64,000 bases of DNA from Pseudonocardia sp. EC080619-01 (GTDB lineage: Bacteria > Actinomycetota > Actinomycetes > Mycobacteriales > Pseudonocardiaceae): assembly GCF_001420995.1 (NCBI RefSeq), contig NZ_CP012184.1, positions 2,650,501 to 2,714,500 of the forward strand. Reading direction: 5' to 3'. Below are positions 40,222-48,442 of this stretch, in pieces. The position numbers were made by a program, and so were the translations under genes. Each line of letters starts with the position of its first letter. Position 1 is the first letter of the stretch. Under the pieces are notes generated by a model. The model was not told the DNA's origin and searched no databases. It saw only the letters and a program-made list of their open reading frames with translations.

Positions 40222-42246
40222 TCAGGCCCCGTGCGCGGGCCGCTTGCGACGACGGCGGGCCGCCGCACCCGACGCGGCGACGATCGGCGTCGCGGCGCTG
40301 GAGTGGCTGTCGTCCCGGCGGCGACCGGCGCGACCGCAGTGCTCGGCACCGGAGCGGCTGCCCGGAAGGGCCGCCGCCGACCGGATGGCGCGCGGGGCCG
40401 GGACGACCCCGCCGCGCCCGGCCGTGACCTGCGCGTCGCCGGTGGTCGTGCCGGTACCGGCGGCGCCGGTGGTGTCCGGCCGGCCCGCGCGGGAGGCCGC
40501 CTGCAGCGACCGCAGCCGCTCCACCCGGTCGGCGGCCCCCGGCCCGTCGACGGTCGGGGTGAACAGCGCCGACCCGGTGCCCGGGCCGCCACTGCGCAGC
40601 CGGGCCGCCGCGACCAGGTCCGCGGAGACACCGTCGCCCGGCCCGTCGACACCGGCGGAGCGGGCCGCGGCCAGCCGGTCGAGCACCCAGCGGGCCGACC
40701 CGGCCGGGGCGGGCTCGTCCGTGGTCTGCGCCGGCACCGGCCGGGCCGGTGCCGCGTGCTCGCGGCGGGGCCGCGGGGCGACGGCCGGGGCAGGGCGCTG
40801 TCCACGCACGGTGCCCACAGGGTTGTCCACAGTGTGGCCGGCCGGCCCGCGGGACTGGACCGGCAGTGCCTCGGTGGCGGCCACGTCGCTCTCCGCGGTG
40901 ATCACCGGCAGCACGGAGGTCTCCGGGTCGCGACGGGCGGCGTCGGAGTCGATGTGCAGCACGGCCCGCGCCGCGGGCGGCTCGACGGTGTCCGGGCGGG
41001 CCGGCGCCGCCGTACGACGGGTGGGCAGCGCGCGCAGCCAGCGACGGGCCGGACGTTCGACGAGCGTGTAGAGCAGGTGTGCCACGGGCAGAGTCCCCAC
41101 GAAGACGGTGAGCGCGATCAGGTGTCCGGTCTCGCCGCCGGCGGGGACGACACCCGAGTCGCTCAGGAACCAGAAGACCTCGAACACGGGGATGTGGACG
41201 AGGTAGAGCGCGTACGAGATGCGCCCGCCGTGCACCACGGGCGCACGGGTGAGCAGGTGGTGCACCGGTCCGCGGTCGGCGAGCGCGAGCGCACCGACGA
41301 GGACCGGGAAGAGCAGGACGGCCGTGCCGTGCAGCCCGCCGCCGTGGGCGGCGCCGGCGAGGAGGACGAACGGGACGGCCACCGCGGCGAACGTCGCGAC
41401 CGACGACGCGGCGGACGCGACGTCCCGGCCGCGCAGCCTGCGCACCGCCAGCATCGCGAGCACACCGGCGGAGAACCCGCCGAGGATCCGCACCAGCCAG
41501 CTGTACGGGTAGTAGGGCGACCCGACCACGACGAACGCCGCGGCCAGCGGCGCGACGCAGAGCAGCGACCCGGCGGCGAGGACCACGAACGGCAGGTTCC
41601 GCAGGCGGAAGAACACCACCGCGAGCAGCGGGAACAGAAGGTAGGCGAGCCACTCCGCGCTGATCGACCAGGTCGGCCCGACCCAGGACGCCCCGTCCAG
41701 GTACGGCTCGGTCCACATCTGGATCCCGACGAGTTGCTCGAACCACGCCACGACGCCCAGCGACGGCTGCACGGCCTGGTAGGCGACCTCGTCGGTGTCC
41801 CCGAACACCGCCCGGGCCACCAGCCACACCCCGAAGAGGTGGAAGACGACGGCGTAGGCCGGCCACATCCGTGCCACCCGGGCCCAGACGAACCGGCCTG
41901 CCTCCCGCGCCCGCAGCCGCGGCCCGAGCTGTTCCAGGTACGTCCAGGCGATGACGAAGCCGCTCAGGACGAAGAACAGGTCCACCCCGAGGGCACCCTG
42001 TGTGACCAGCGGACCGAGCCAGTCGGTGACCATCTCGACCCCTGGCATCGGGGTGAAATGGAAATGGAACGCGACCACCCAGAGCGCCGCGACGATCCGC
42101 AGACCGGTCAGCGCGGCGACCTCCCCACGCCCCTCCTGGACGCCGGCCGACGCCGTCCCGCCCAGCTCGGGCGGTACGTCGGGGGTGCCTGACGTCACCG
42201 CGGCCGGACCGTCGGCCGCGGAACGCTCGGGGGCGTGGATGCTCAC
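40222..42246 (-). CDS. Acyltransferase 3 family membrane protein with long tail
   Basis: A 674-residue protein from a GTG at 42246. The OafA-type acyltransferase domain covers about 42-405 with some ten membrane helices. The conserved start is ALTGLRIVAALWVVAFHFHF with the catalytic His, followed by GALGVDLFFVLSGFVIAWTY and PTWSISAEWLAYLLFP. The last 260 residues are a disordered, Pro/Ala/Arg-rich cytoplasmic tail of no known family. Its place beside emb1 suggests it O-acylates arabinan or another wall glycan, for example with succinyl groups. That is inference from context. It is divergent from emb1 across 194 bp. Confidence 0.9.
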   Translation of the reverse strand: MSIHAPERSAADGPAAVTSGTPDVPPELGGTASAGVQEGRGEVAALTGLRIVAALWVVAFHFHFTPMPGVEMVTDWLGPLVTQGALGVDLFFVLSGFVIAWTYLEQLGPRLRAREAGRFVWARVARMWPAYAVVFHLFGVWLVARAVFGDTDEVAYQAVQPSLGVVAWFEQLVGIQMWTEPYLDGASWVGPTWSISAEWLAYLLFPLLAVVFFRLRNLPFVVLAAGSLLCVAPLAAAFVVVGSPYYPYSWLVRILGGFSAGVLAMLAVRRLRGRDVASAASSVATFAAVAVPFVLLAGAAHGGGLHGTAVLLFPVLVGALALADRGPVHHLLTRAPVVHGGRISYALYLVHIPVFEVFWFLSDSGVVPAGGETGHLIALTVFVGTLPVAHLLYTLVERPARRWLRALPTRRTAAPARPDTVEPPAARAVLHIDSDAARRDPETSVLPVITAESDVAATEALPVQSRGPAGHTVDNPVGTVRGQRPAPAVAPRPRREHAAPARPVPAQTTDEPAPAGSARWVLDRLAAARSAGVDGPGDGVSADLVAAARLRSGGPGTGSALFTPTVDGPGAADRVERLRSLQAASRAGRPDTTGAAGTGTTTGDAQVTAGRGGVVPAPRAIRSAAALPGSRSGAEHCGRAGRRRDDSHSSAATPIVAASGAAARRRRKRPAHGA

Positions 42247-42440
42247 GACGGGGCCAACGAGAATTGCGCGTCACCGTCACCGGTGACCCCCGAAATGGGC
42301 CCGAATGTCGCATACCGTAACCGAGAGTGACGACTACCGGCTGTACACGACCTTGAGACCCCGGCCGAGCGAATCCCGGCCCGTGCGGGCATGCCGGGGG
42401 CGTCACGGACGATCCCCGGCGCACGTCTAGCCTCGGCCGC

Positions 42441-45400
42441 GTGCTGACCGCCGACACGGAGCCTGCCCATCAGGCCGGGACCCGGTCCGGCGACCGCGGA
42501 TCCCGATCCAGAGATCAGGTCCTCGCCGCCGTGCTCGGGCTGGTCTCGGCGGTGCTGGCGCTGGCGATCCCCTTCCTCCCCGTCGTCCAGAACACGGCCA
42601 CCGTTACCTGGCCGACGGCGGAGACCGGCACGGCGCCGCTGAACGCGCCGCTGGTCGCCTACCGCCCGGAGACCCTGCGGATCACCATCGGCTGCGACGC
42701 GATCCGCAGCCTCGACGACCGCACCCCCGGCCCGGCGACCGTGGTGAGCACCGCACCGGAGCAGTCCCCGTCCGCGCAGGCCGTCGGACTCCGGGCCGCC
42801 GTCGACAACGGTGTCCTCACACTGGACAACCGCGGCCAGCGCGTCGCGACCGAGGCGATCCCGCCGGCCGGCCCCGGCTGCGCCCTCCAGGTCGACTCGA
42901 CCGACGCGGCGACCACCGCCACGCTCGGCGGCACCACCCTGCTCGACTTCGACGGCGACGCCCGTCCCCAGGTCACCGGCGTCTACTCCACCCTCGACGG
43001 CGGCCTCGACCCCGTCGCCGGCACGTCGGTGTCGTTCGACGCCGACAACCGCTACGACAGCGACGCCTCCGTCCTCAAGATCGTCGCCGGGGCGATCGCC
43101 ATCGTCACGCTGTTCGGCTGCCTCTACTACCTGCGCCGGCTCGACGAGCGCGACGGCCGCCGGATCATGCACACCCACCGGCTCGCCGTCGGGCTCCGCG
43201 GGCGGGACGGCATCCGCGACACCCTGGTCGTCGCCGTCCTCGCGGTGTGGGCCGTGATCGGCTCGATGACCTCGGACGACGGCTACATCCTGGCGATCTC
43301 CCGGGGCAACGACGCGGCGGGCTACGTCGGCAACTACTACCGCTGGTTCAACTCGCCCGAGGCGCCGTTCGGCTGGTTCTACCAGCTGTACTCGCTGTGG
43401 AGCGGGGTCTCCGAGGCCGTGCTGTGGCTGCGGATCCCCGCGCTGGCGATGGGCATCGCGTCCTGGTTCCTGATCAGCCGGGCGCTGCTGCCGCGGCTCG
43501 GGACCCGGGTTCGCCGGAGCCGCTCGGCCGGTTGGGCGGCGGCCGCGGTGTTCCTCTGCTTCTGGCTGCCGTTCGACAACGGACTGCGGCCGGAGAGCGT
43601 CGTCGTGATCGCGGCGCTGGTGTCGTTCGTGATGCTCGAGCGGGCGCTGGTCGTGCGCCGCCTGCTGCCGGTCGCGGGAGCTCTGGTGGCGGCCGCGTTC
43701 GCCGTCGCGGCGACGCCGACCGGCCTGATCGCCCTGGCCCCGTTCCTGGCGGCCGCCCGGCCGTTGCTGGCGTTGTTCAGCGAGCGCGCCCGGAAGGCGG
43801 GCTGGGTGCCGACGCTCGCCCCGCTGCTCGCCGCCGGGCTGATCGTCCTGGTCGCGATCTTCGGGGACCAGACGTGGGCGACGGTCGCCGAGGCGACCCG
43901 GGTGCGCACCGACCTGGGCCCGAACCTGTCCTGGTACGAGGAGCTGTCCCGCTACCAGCTGCTGTTCACCGAGTCCCGCGACGGCTCCCTGCAGCGACGC
44001 TTCCCGGTGCTGCTGCTGTGGCTGTGCACCGCGGTCGCCGGTGCGGTGCTGCTGCGTCGCGGCCGGATCCCCGGCGCCGCGCTCGGCTTCTCGCGGCGCC
44101 TGCTGGGCAGCACCGTGCTGTCGTTCGCCGTGCTGGCGCTGACCCCGACCAAGTGGACGCACCACTTCGGTGCATTCGCCGCACTCGGCGCCGGCGTCGC
44201 GGCACTGGCCGCCCTCGCGACCAGCACCGGCGTACTGCGGTCCCGGCGCAACCAGGCGCTGTTCCTCGCGGCGGTGCTCGCGGTGACCGCGCTGGCCTTC
44301 ACCGGCCCGAACACCTGGTGGTACGTCTCGAACTGGGGCGTGCCGTGGTTCGACAAGCCGCCGTCGGTGGCCGGGTTCTCGGCGACGACGCTGCTGCTCG
44401 GGCTGGCCGGGATCTCGCTCGTCGTCGGGGTGATCGAGCACCTGCGCGGCCCCGGGATCCCGCGCCCGGTCGCGATCCCCGGGCGGCGACGGCGGCGGAT
44501 GGGCCAGGCCCAGGCCGTCCGGCTGGGGTCCGCACCGGTCGCGCTGATCTGCGCGCTGATGGTCCTGTTCCAGGTCGCGTCGCTGGCCAAGGGCCTGGAG
44601 AAGCAGGTGGGCTCCTACTCGCTGGGTGCCGACATCGTCTCCGACCCGACCGGGTCGGAGTGCGGTCTGGCCGGCCGGCTGCAGGTGGAGACCGACCCGG
44701 CCGCCAACGTGCTGGCCCCGGCGCCCGCCCCGGCCGGGGCGGAGCCCCCCGTCGAGCAGGGCTTCACCCGCGACGGCCTGCCGCCGACCGGCCCCGGGTC
44801 GCTGCGCGACAGCGACGGCACGGGCTCGACGCAGCCGGCCGTCACCGGTGCCGGCCCGCAGGGCGGGCCGGTCGTCGGCAGCTGGTCGCCGGACCCGGAC
44901 AACACCGGCGAGTACCGGTCCGGCTGGTACACGCTCCCCGAGGCGGCACGCGACGGCGGCGCCCCGCTCGTCCTCGGCATCGCCGGGACCGTCGGTGGCG
45001 GCAACTCGCTGACCCTGGAGTTCGCCTCCGGCGACCGGATCGTCGACGAGATCTCGCCGAGCGGCTCGACCGGCACGGTCACCTCGGTCGCCGACACCGC
45101 GGGCACCGCCGCGGGCGGCCGCAGCTGGCGTGACGTCCGGCTGGACCTGGCCGGCCGGGACGCCGCGCAGGCCGACCGGGTGCGCGTCGTCGCGACCGAC
45201 GACGGGCTGGGACCCAACTCCTGGATCGCCGTCGCCCAGCCGCGGGTGCCGCAGCTGACCCCGCTGACCGACGTCGTGGGGGGCAGGCCCGGTTACCTGG
45301 ACTGGCCGACCGCGTTCGTCCACCCGTGCCTGCGGCGCTTCGACGTGAACGCCGGGATCGCCGACGTGCCGGCCTACCGCCTGCTGGCCGACACCCAGCA

Positions 45401-45662
45401 GCGGTCCGTCGGCGACGAGTGGGGCGCGGCATCCGGCGGCGGCCCCCGGGGCTGGACGGCGCTGCTGGGTGCCGAACGGGTGCTGCCGACCTACCTGCCG
45501 GGCCAGTGGGACTTCGACTGGGGCCAGTTCCGGGTCTACGAGCCGTACTCCCCGCAGGCGACCCAGGCACCCACCGAACGGGGCACCCGCACCATGTGGG
45601 GCTGGGAGCAGGTGGCCCGGATCGGGGACGCGCCGGGAGACCCGGCGCCGCTGCCCCGCTGA
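42441..45662 (+). CDS. Arabinosyltransferase Emb family, copy 1
   Basis: GT53 enzyme that extends arabinan with decaprenyl-phospho-arabinose outside the membrane. It has 1073 residues from a GTG at 42441, a normal Emb length. Layout: one N-terminal helix, an extracytoplasmic jelly-roll-like domain (about 50-210), about 14 more membrane helices, and a C-terminal carbohydrate-binding region (about 730-1070). The catalytic Asp pair is Asp279-Asp280 in MTSDDGYILAISR. Ile286 takes the place of Met306 of M. tuberculosis EmbB (YILGMAR). LTPTKWTHHFGAFA is a family marker. A divergent GlfT2 homologue follows after 54 bp. Which of EmbA/B/C it matches cannot be decided here. Confidence 0.94.
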   Translation: MLTADTEPAHQAGTRSGDRGSRSRDQVLAAVLGLVSAVLALAIPFLPVVQNTATVTWPTAETGTAPLNAPLVAYRPETLRITIGCDAIRSLDDRTPGPATVVSTAPEQSPSAQAVGLRAAVDNGVLTLDNRGQRVATEAIPPAGPGCALQVDSTDAATTATLGGTTLLDFDGDARPQVTGVYSTLDGGLDPVAGTSVSFDADNRYDSDASVLKIVAGAIAIVTLFGCLYYLRRLDERDGRRIMHTHRLAVGLRGRDGIRDTLVVAVLAVWAVIGSMTSDDGYILAISRGNDAAGYVGNYYRWFNSPEAPFGWFYQLYSLWSGVSEAVLWLRIPALAMGIASWFLISRALLPRLGTRVRRSRSAGWAAAAVFLCFWLPFDNGLRPESVVVIAALVSFVMLERALVVRRLLPVAGALVAAAFAVAATPTGLIALAPFLAAARPLLALFSERARKAGWVPTLAPLLAAGLIVLVAIFGDQTWATVAEATRVRTDLGPNLSWYEELSRYQLLFTESRDGSLQRRFPVLLLWLCTAVAGAVLLRRGRIPGAALGFSRRLLGSTVLSFAVLALTPTKWTHHFGAFAALGAGVAALAALATSTGVLRSRRNQALFLAAVLAVTALAFTGPNTWWYVSNWGVPWFDKPPSVAGFSATTLLLGLAGISLVVGVIEHLRGPGIPRPVAIPGRRRRRMGQAQAVRLGSAPVALICALMVLFQVASLAKGLEKQVGSYSLGADIVSDPTGSECGLAGRLQVETDPAANVLAPAPAPAGAEPPVEQGFTRDGLPPTGPGSLRDSDGTGSTQPAVTGAGPQGGPVVGSWSPDPDNTGEYRSGWYTLPEAARDGGAPLVLGIAGTVGGGNSLTLEFASGDRIVDEISPSGSTGTVTSVADTAGTAAGGRSWRDVRLDLAGRDAAQADRVRVVATDDGLGPNSWIAVAQPRVPQLTPLTDVVGGRPGYLDWPTAFVHPCLRRFDVNAGIADVPAYRLLADTQQRSVGDEWGAASGGGPRGWTALLGAERVLPTYLPGQWDFDWGQFRVYEPYSPQATQAPTERGTRTMWGWEQVARIGDAPGDPAPLPR

Positions 45663-45716
45663 CGGCGCGGCAGACTTCACCGAAGACCCGATCCCGGCGA
45701 GAGGCGACCGCGAGAC

Positions 45717-47612
45717 ATGCTGGACACGGCCCGTCCCACCCGCGACGGCGATCCCGCACCGGCCACACCCCCGGCCGGCGAGCCGCGGCCCGGCAGGCTC
45801 GTCGTCCAGCGCGGGCACTTCACCGGGCCCACGGCCCTGGTCCCGGAGGACCTCTACGCGGAGGTCCTGCGGGGCGCGGCCCGGCGGGAGCGCGCCCGGA
45901 TCGAGCTGGCACCGGCGACGCTGGTCAGCACGAACACCTACTGGGGGCGGCTGCACGCCACCTACTGGCAGCGCTGGACGACCGTCCCCGAGGTGCGGGT
46001 GACGCTGCGGGCGAGCGGCCGCGGCCGGATCTGGCTGATGGCGTCGGACACCAACAAGGTCGCCCGCGCGGTCGAGGTGGCCGACGTCGACGGCGACACC
46101 GCGATCGAGCTGACCGGGTCGGTCGACCGGTTCCTCGACGGCGGCGGCCTCTGGCTGGAGATCGGCACCGACACCGGTGAGCTCGCGGTGTCCGGCGTCG
46201 AGTGGACGGTGGCCGTGCCCCGCCCGCCGCGACCGACCTCGCTCACGATCTGCACGTACAACCGCGTCGAGGACTGCCTGAACACCCTGCAGGCGCTGCT
46301 CGACGACCCGGCGGCGCTGGCCCGCGTCGAGCTCGTGCGGGTGGTCGACCAGGGCAGCGACCCGCTGGAGTCCCGGGACCGGTTCGCCGCCGTCGCGGAC
46401 GCGTTCGGTGCGACGCTCGTCTACCAGCGCCAGCCGAACCTCGGCGGCGCCGGCGGGTTCACCCGCGGCCTGTACGAGGCGACCGCCGGGGACCCGGCGG
46501 ACGACCACGACGTCCTCCTGATGGACGACGACGTGCTGCTCGACCCGGAGATCGTCGTCCGGCTGACCGGGTTCGCGGCCTGCACCACGAACCCGGCGAT
46601 CGTCGGCGGGCAGATGCTGAACCTGCTGCACCCGGGGCACGTGCACATCACCGCCGAGTACGCCGAGCCGGAGAAGCTCCGCGTCGGCCGCCCGGTGCCC
46701 GGCGCCCTCGAGGAGGGCTTCCTGCTCGGGCGCGACGAGCGGCTGCTGCCGATCGTGCAGGAGCGCCGCGTCGACACCGAGTACAACGGCTGGTGGTCCT
46801 GCCTGATCCCGGCGCCGATCGTGCGCGCCATCGGCTACCCGCTGCCGCTGTTCTTCCAGTGGGACGACGTCGAGTTCGGCTACCGCGCCCGCGAGCACGG
46901 CTTCGCCACCGTCTCCCTGCCCGGCGCCGGCGTGTGGCACGCCGACTTCGGCTGGAAGGACTGGGACGAGTGGCACCGCTACTTCAACCAGCGCAACGGC
47001 CTGATCACCGCGGCGCTGCGGACCGGCTTCGACCGGCGCACGGTGACGTCGACGGTCGTCGAGCTGCTCGCCCAGTACCTCGTCGCGATGCAGTACGGGC
47101 TCGCCGCGACGCTGCTGACCGCGGTCGAGGACTTCCTGGAGGGTCCCGCCGTCCTCGACGACGGCTCCGCCGCCGCGGCCGCGCGGATCCGCCGGATCCG
47201 GGCCGCCTACCCCGAGACGGCCGCCGTGCCGATCGCCGACGCGGGCCTCGACCCGCGGGAGTCCGTCGTGCACCTCGCCGGGCACAAGCCGTCGAAGATG
47301 GTGCGGACCTGGCTCAAGCGTGTGGTGCTGCAGGCGACCGGGCGGGTGCCGTTCCGGTCCGGGATGGTGCCGGCCGGTGAGGCGCACTGGTGGCACGTGG
47401 CGCTGTTCGAGCGGGCGATCGTGACCGACATGGCCGAGACCGGCGTCCGGATCCGGACCCGCGACCGGGAGCGCCTGCGCGAGCTCGCCACCCGGGCCGT
47501 GCACACCGTCCGCCGGCTGTACACCGAGGGCCCGGACGCGGCACGGACCTGGAAGGCCGCCGAGCCGCGGCTCACGGCACGGGAGACGTGGACCCGGCTC
47601 TACGAGGACTGA
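45717..47612 (+). CDS. Divergent galactofuranosyltransferase, GlfT2 paralogue
   Basis: A 631-residue GT2 protein with the GlfT2 layout: N-terminal beta-sandwich (about 25-165), GT-A domain (about 175-430) and helical C-terminus. Nucleotide and metal residues are QPNLGGAGGFTRGL and VLLMDDDVLL. The acceptor and catalytic residues match GlfT2: YNGWWSCLIP, FFQWDDVEFGYR and VWHADFGW. The segment around M. tuberculosis Glu300 reads HVHITAEYAE. It is clearly less like mycobacterial GlfT2 than the copy at 51436-53445. It probably polymerises or decorates galactofuranan. The end overlaps the convergent membrane-protein gene by 41 bp. Confidence 0.88.
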   Translation: MLDTARPTRDGDPAPATPPAGEPRPGRLVVQRGHFTGPTALVPEDLYAEVLRGAARRERARIELAPATLVSTNTYWGRLHATYWQRWTTVPEVRVTLRASGRGRIWLMASDTNKVARAVEVADVDGDTAIELTGSVDRFLDGGGLWLEIGTDTGELAVSGVEWTVAVPRPPRPTSLTICTYNRVEDCLNTLQALLDDPAALARVELVRVVDQGSDPLESRDRFAAVADAFGATLVYQRQPNLGGAGGFTRGLYEATAGDPADDHDVLLMDDDVLLDPEIVVRLTGFAACTTNPAIVGGQMLNLLHPGHVHITAEYAEPEKLRVGRPVPGALEEGFLLGRDERLLPIVQERRVDTEYNGWWSCLIPAPIVRAIGYPLPLFFQWDDVEFGYRAREHGFATVSLPGAGVWHADFGWKDWDEWHRYFNQRNGLITAALRTGFDRRTVTSTVVELLAQYLVAMQYGLAATLLTAVEDFLEGPAVLDDGSAAAAARIRRIRAAYPETAAVPIADAGLDPRESVVHLAGHKPSKMVRTWLKRVVLQATGRVPFRSGMVPAGEAHWWHVALFERAIVTDMAETGVRIRTRDRERLRELATRAVHTVRRLYTEGPDAARTWKAAEPRLTARETWTRLYED

Positions 47613-48228
47613 TCCCCGGCCGGGGCCGGCCCACCAGCACGGCGACCAGGACCACGACCGACGCCACGGGCGCCGGGTGGCCCAGGCCGAACCCCAGACC
47701 CAGATCGACGACGACGGCCGCGCACGCCGACGCGAACATCCAGCGCGGCCCGGTGACCGGTCGCGGCCGCCCGGTGGACCAGCGCGTCCGGCCCCAGGGC
47801 TTGTCGATCGACAGCCAGGCCTGGAACGCGATCGCCGCGACCATCAGCAGGGTCAGCGGCAGCAGGCCCGCGGGCGAGGTGCCCGCCGGGTCGGAGTGCG
47901 CCGCGTCGAGCCGCGCGGACAGCACGACGATCCCCAGGTGGAGCTGGGCCACCGTGATCGCGAACTTCACCGCGACCCAGCGGTGGTGGAAGAACCCGAA
48001 GGGCGTCGCCGCCGCGAGCACCATCCCGGTCAGCGCGGAGCCGACGGCGAGCGGGGCCAGCAGCACGGCGTCGAGATGGTGGGCGGCGAGCAGTGCGGGC
48101 CCGCGGACCGCAGGGTCGACGCCGAGCACCTGCAGCGCGGCGAGCGACGCGGCGAGCGCCATCCAGCCGACCGAGGTGAGCACGTGCAGCCAGACGGTGA
48201 GCCGGCGCCAGGTCTTCGTGGTGAGCAC
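47572..48228 (-). CDS. Four-helix membrane protein between the emb/glfT2 cassettes
   Basis: A 218-residue integral membrane protein from a GTG at 48228 (VLTTKTWRRLTVWLHVLTSV). About four to five helices are seen, for example TSVGWMALAASLAALQVLGV, HLDAVLLAPLAVGSALTGMV and LTLLMVAAIAFQAWLSIDKP, with His residues in WLHVLTSVGW and HHRWVAVKF. It resembles DUF2269-type proteins, but I am not sure of the family. The 3' end overlaps the GlfT2 paralogue end by 41 bp. Its function is unknown. Confidence 0.65.
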   Translation of the reverse strand: MLTTKTWRRLTVWLHVLTSVGWMALAASLAALQVLGVDPAVRGPALLAAHHLDAVLLAPLAVGSALTGMVLAAATPFGFFHHRWVAVKFAITVAQLHLGIVVLSARLDAAHSDPAGTSPAGLLPLTLLMVAAIAFQAWLSIDKPWGRTRWSTGRPRPVTGPRWMFASACAAVVVDLGLGFGLGHPAPVASVVVLVAVLVGRPRPGISPRRAGSTSPVP

Positions 48229-48329
48229 GGACCCAGCCCACCGGAACCGGCACCGCGGCCCATCCGGCCCCACCCCCACTCCACCCGGACCCCCGCCTCG
48301 TCACGTCGACGTACCGAGCCACGCCCCAG

Positions 48330-48393
48330 GACGCTCACCGGTTGCGTCAGCGCTCATCCGATCGCGCGAGCGCCGGCTGAACCGGTGAGCGTC
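48330..48393 (-). terminator. Hairpin after the glfT2-emb2 operon
   Basis: Perfect 14-bp arms GACGCTCACCGGTT (48330-48343) and AACCGGTGAGCGTC (48380-48393). The 36-base loop itself can pair through CAGCGCTC and GAGCGCCGGCTG. It lies 50 bp past the emb2 stop in its reading direction. Confidence 0.72.
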
Positions 48394-48442
48394 TCCGGGA
48401 GAGTCCGCCCGGGGAAGGGACGGGGAAGGGGGCGGGGCGGGG

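Noticed and set aside
42243..47504. A 1753-codon open frame on the minus strand
   Set aside because: It lies antisense to emb1 and the GlfT2 paralogue, both with clear motifs. Such long shadow frames are normal in DNA this GC-rich, and its translation shows only low-complexity Arg/Gly/Pro/Val text.
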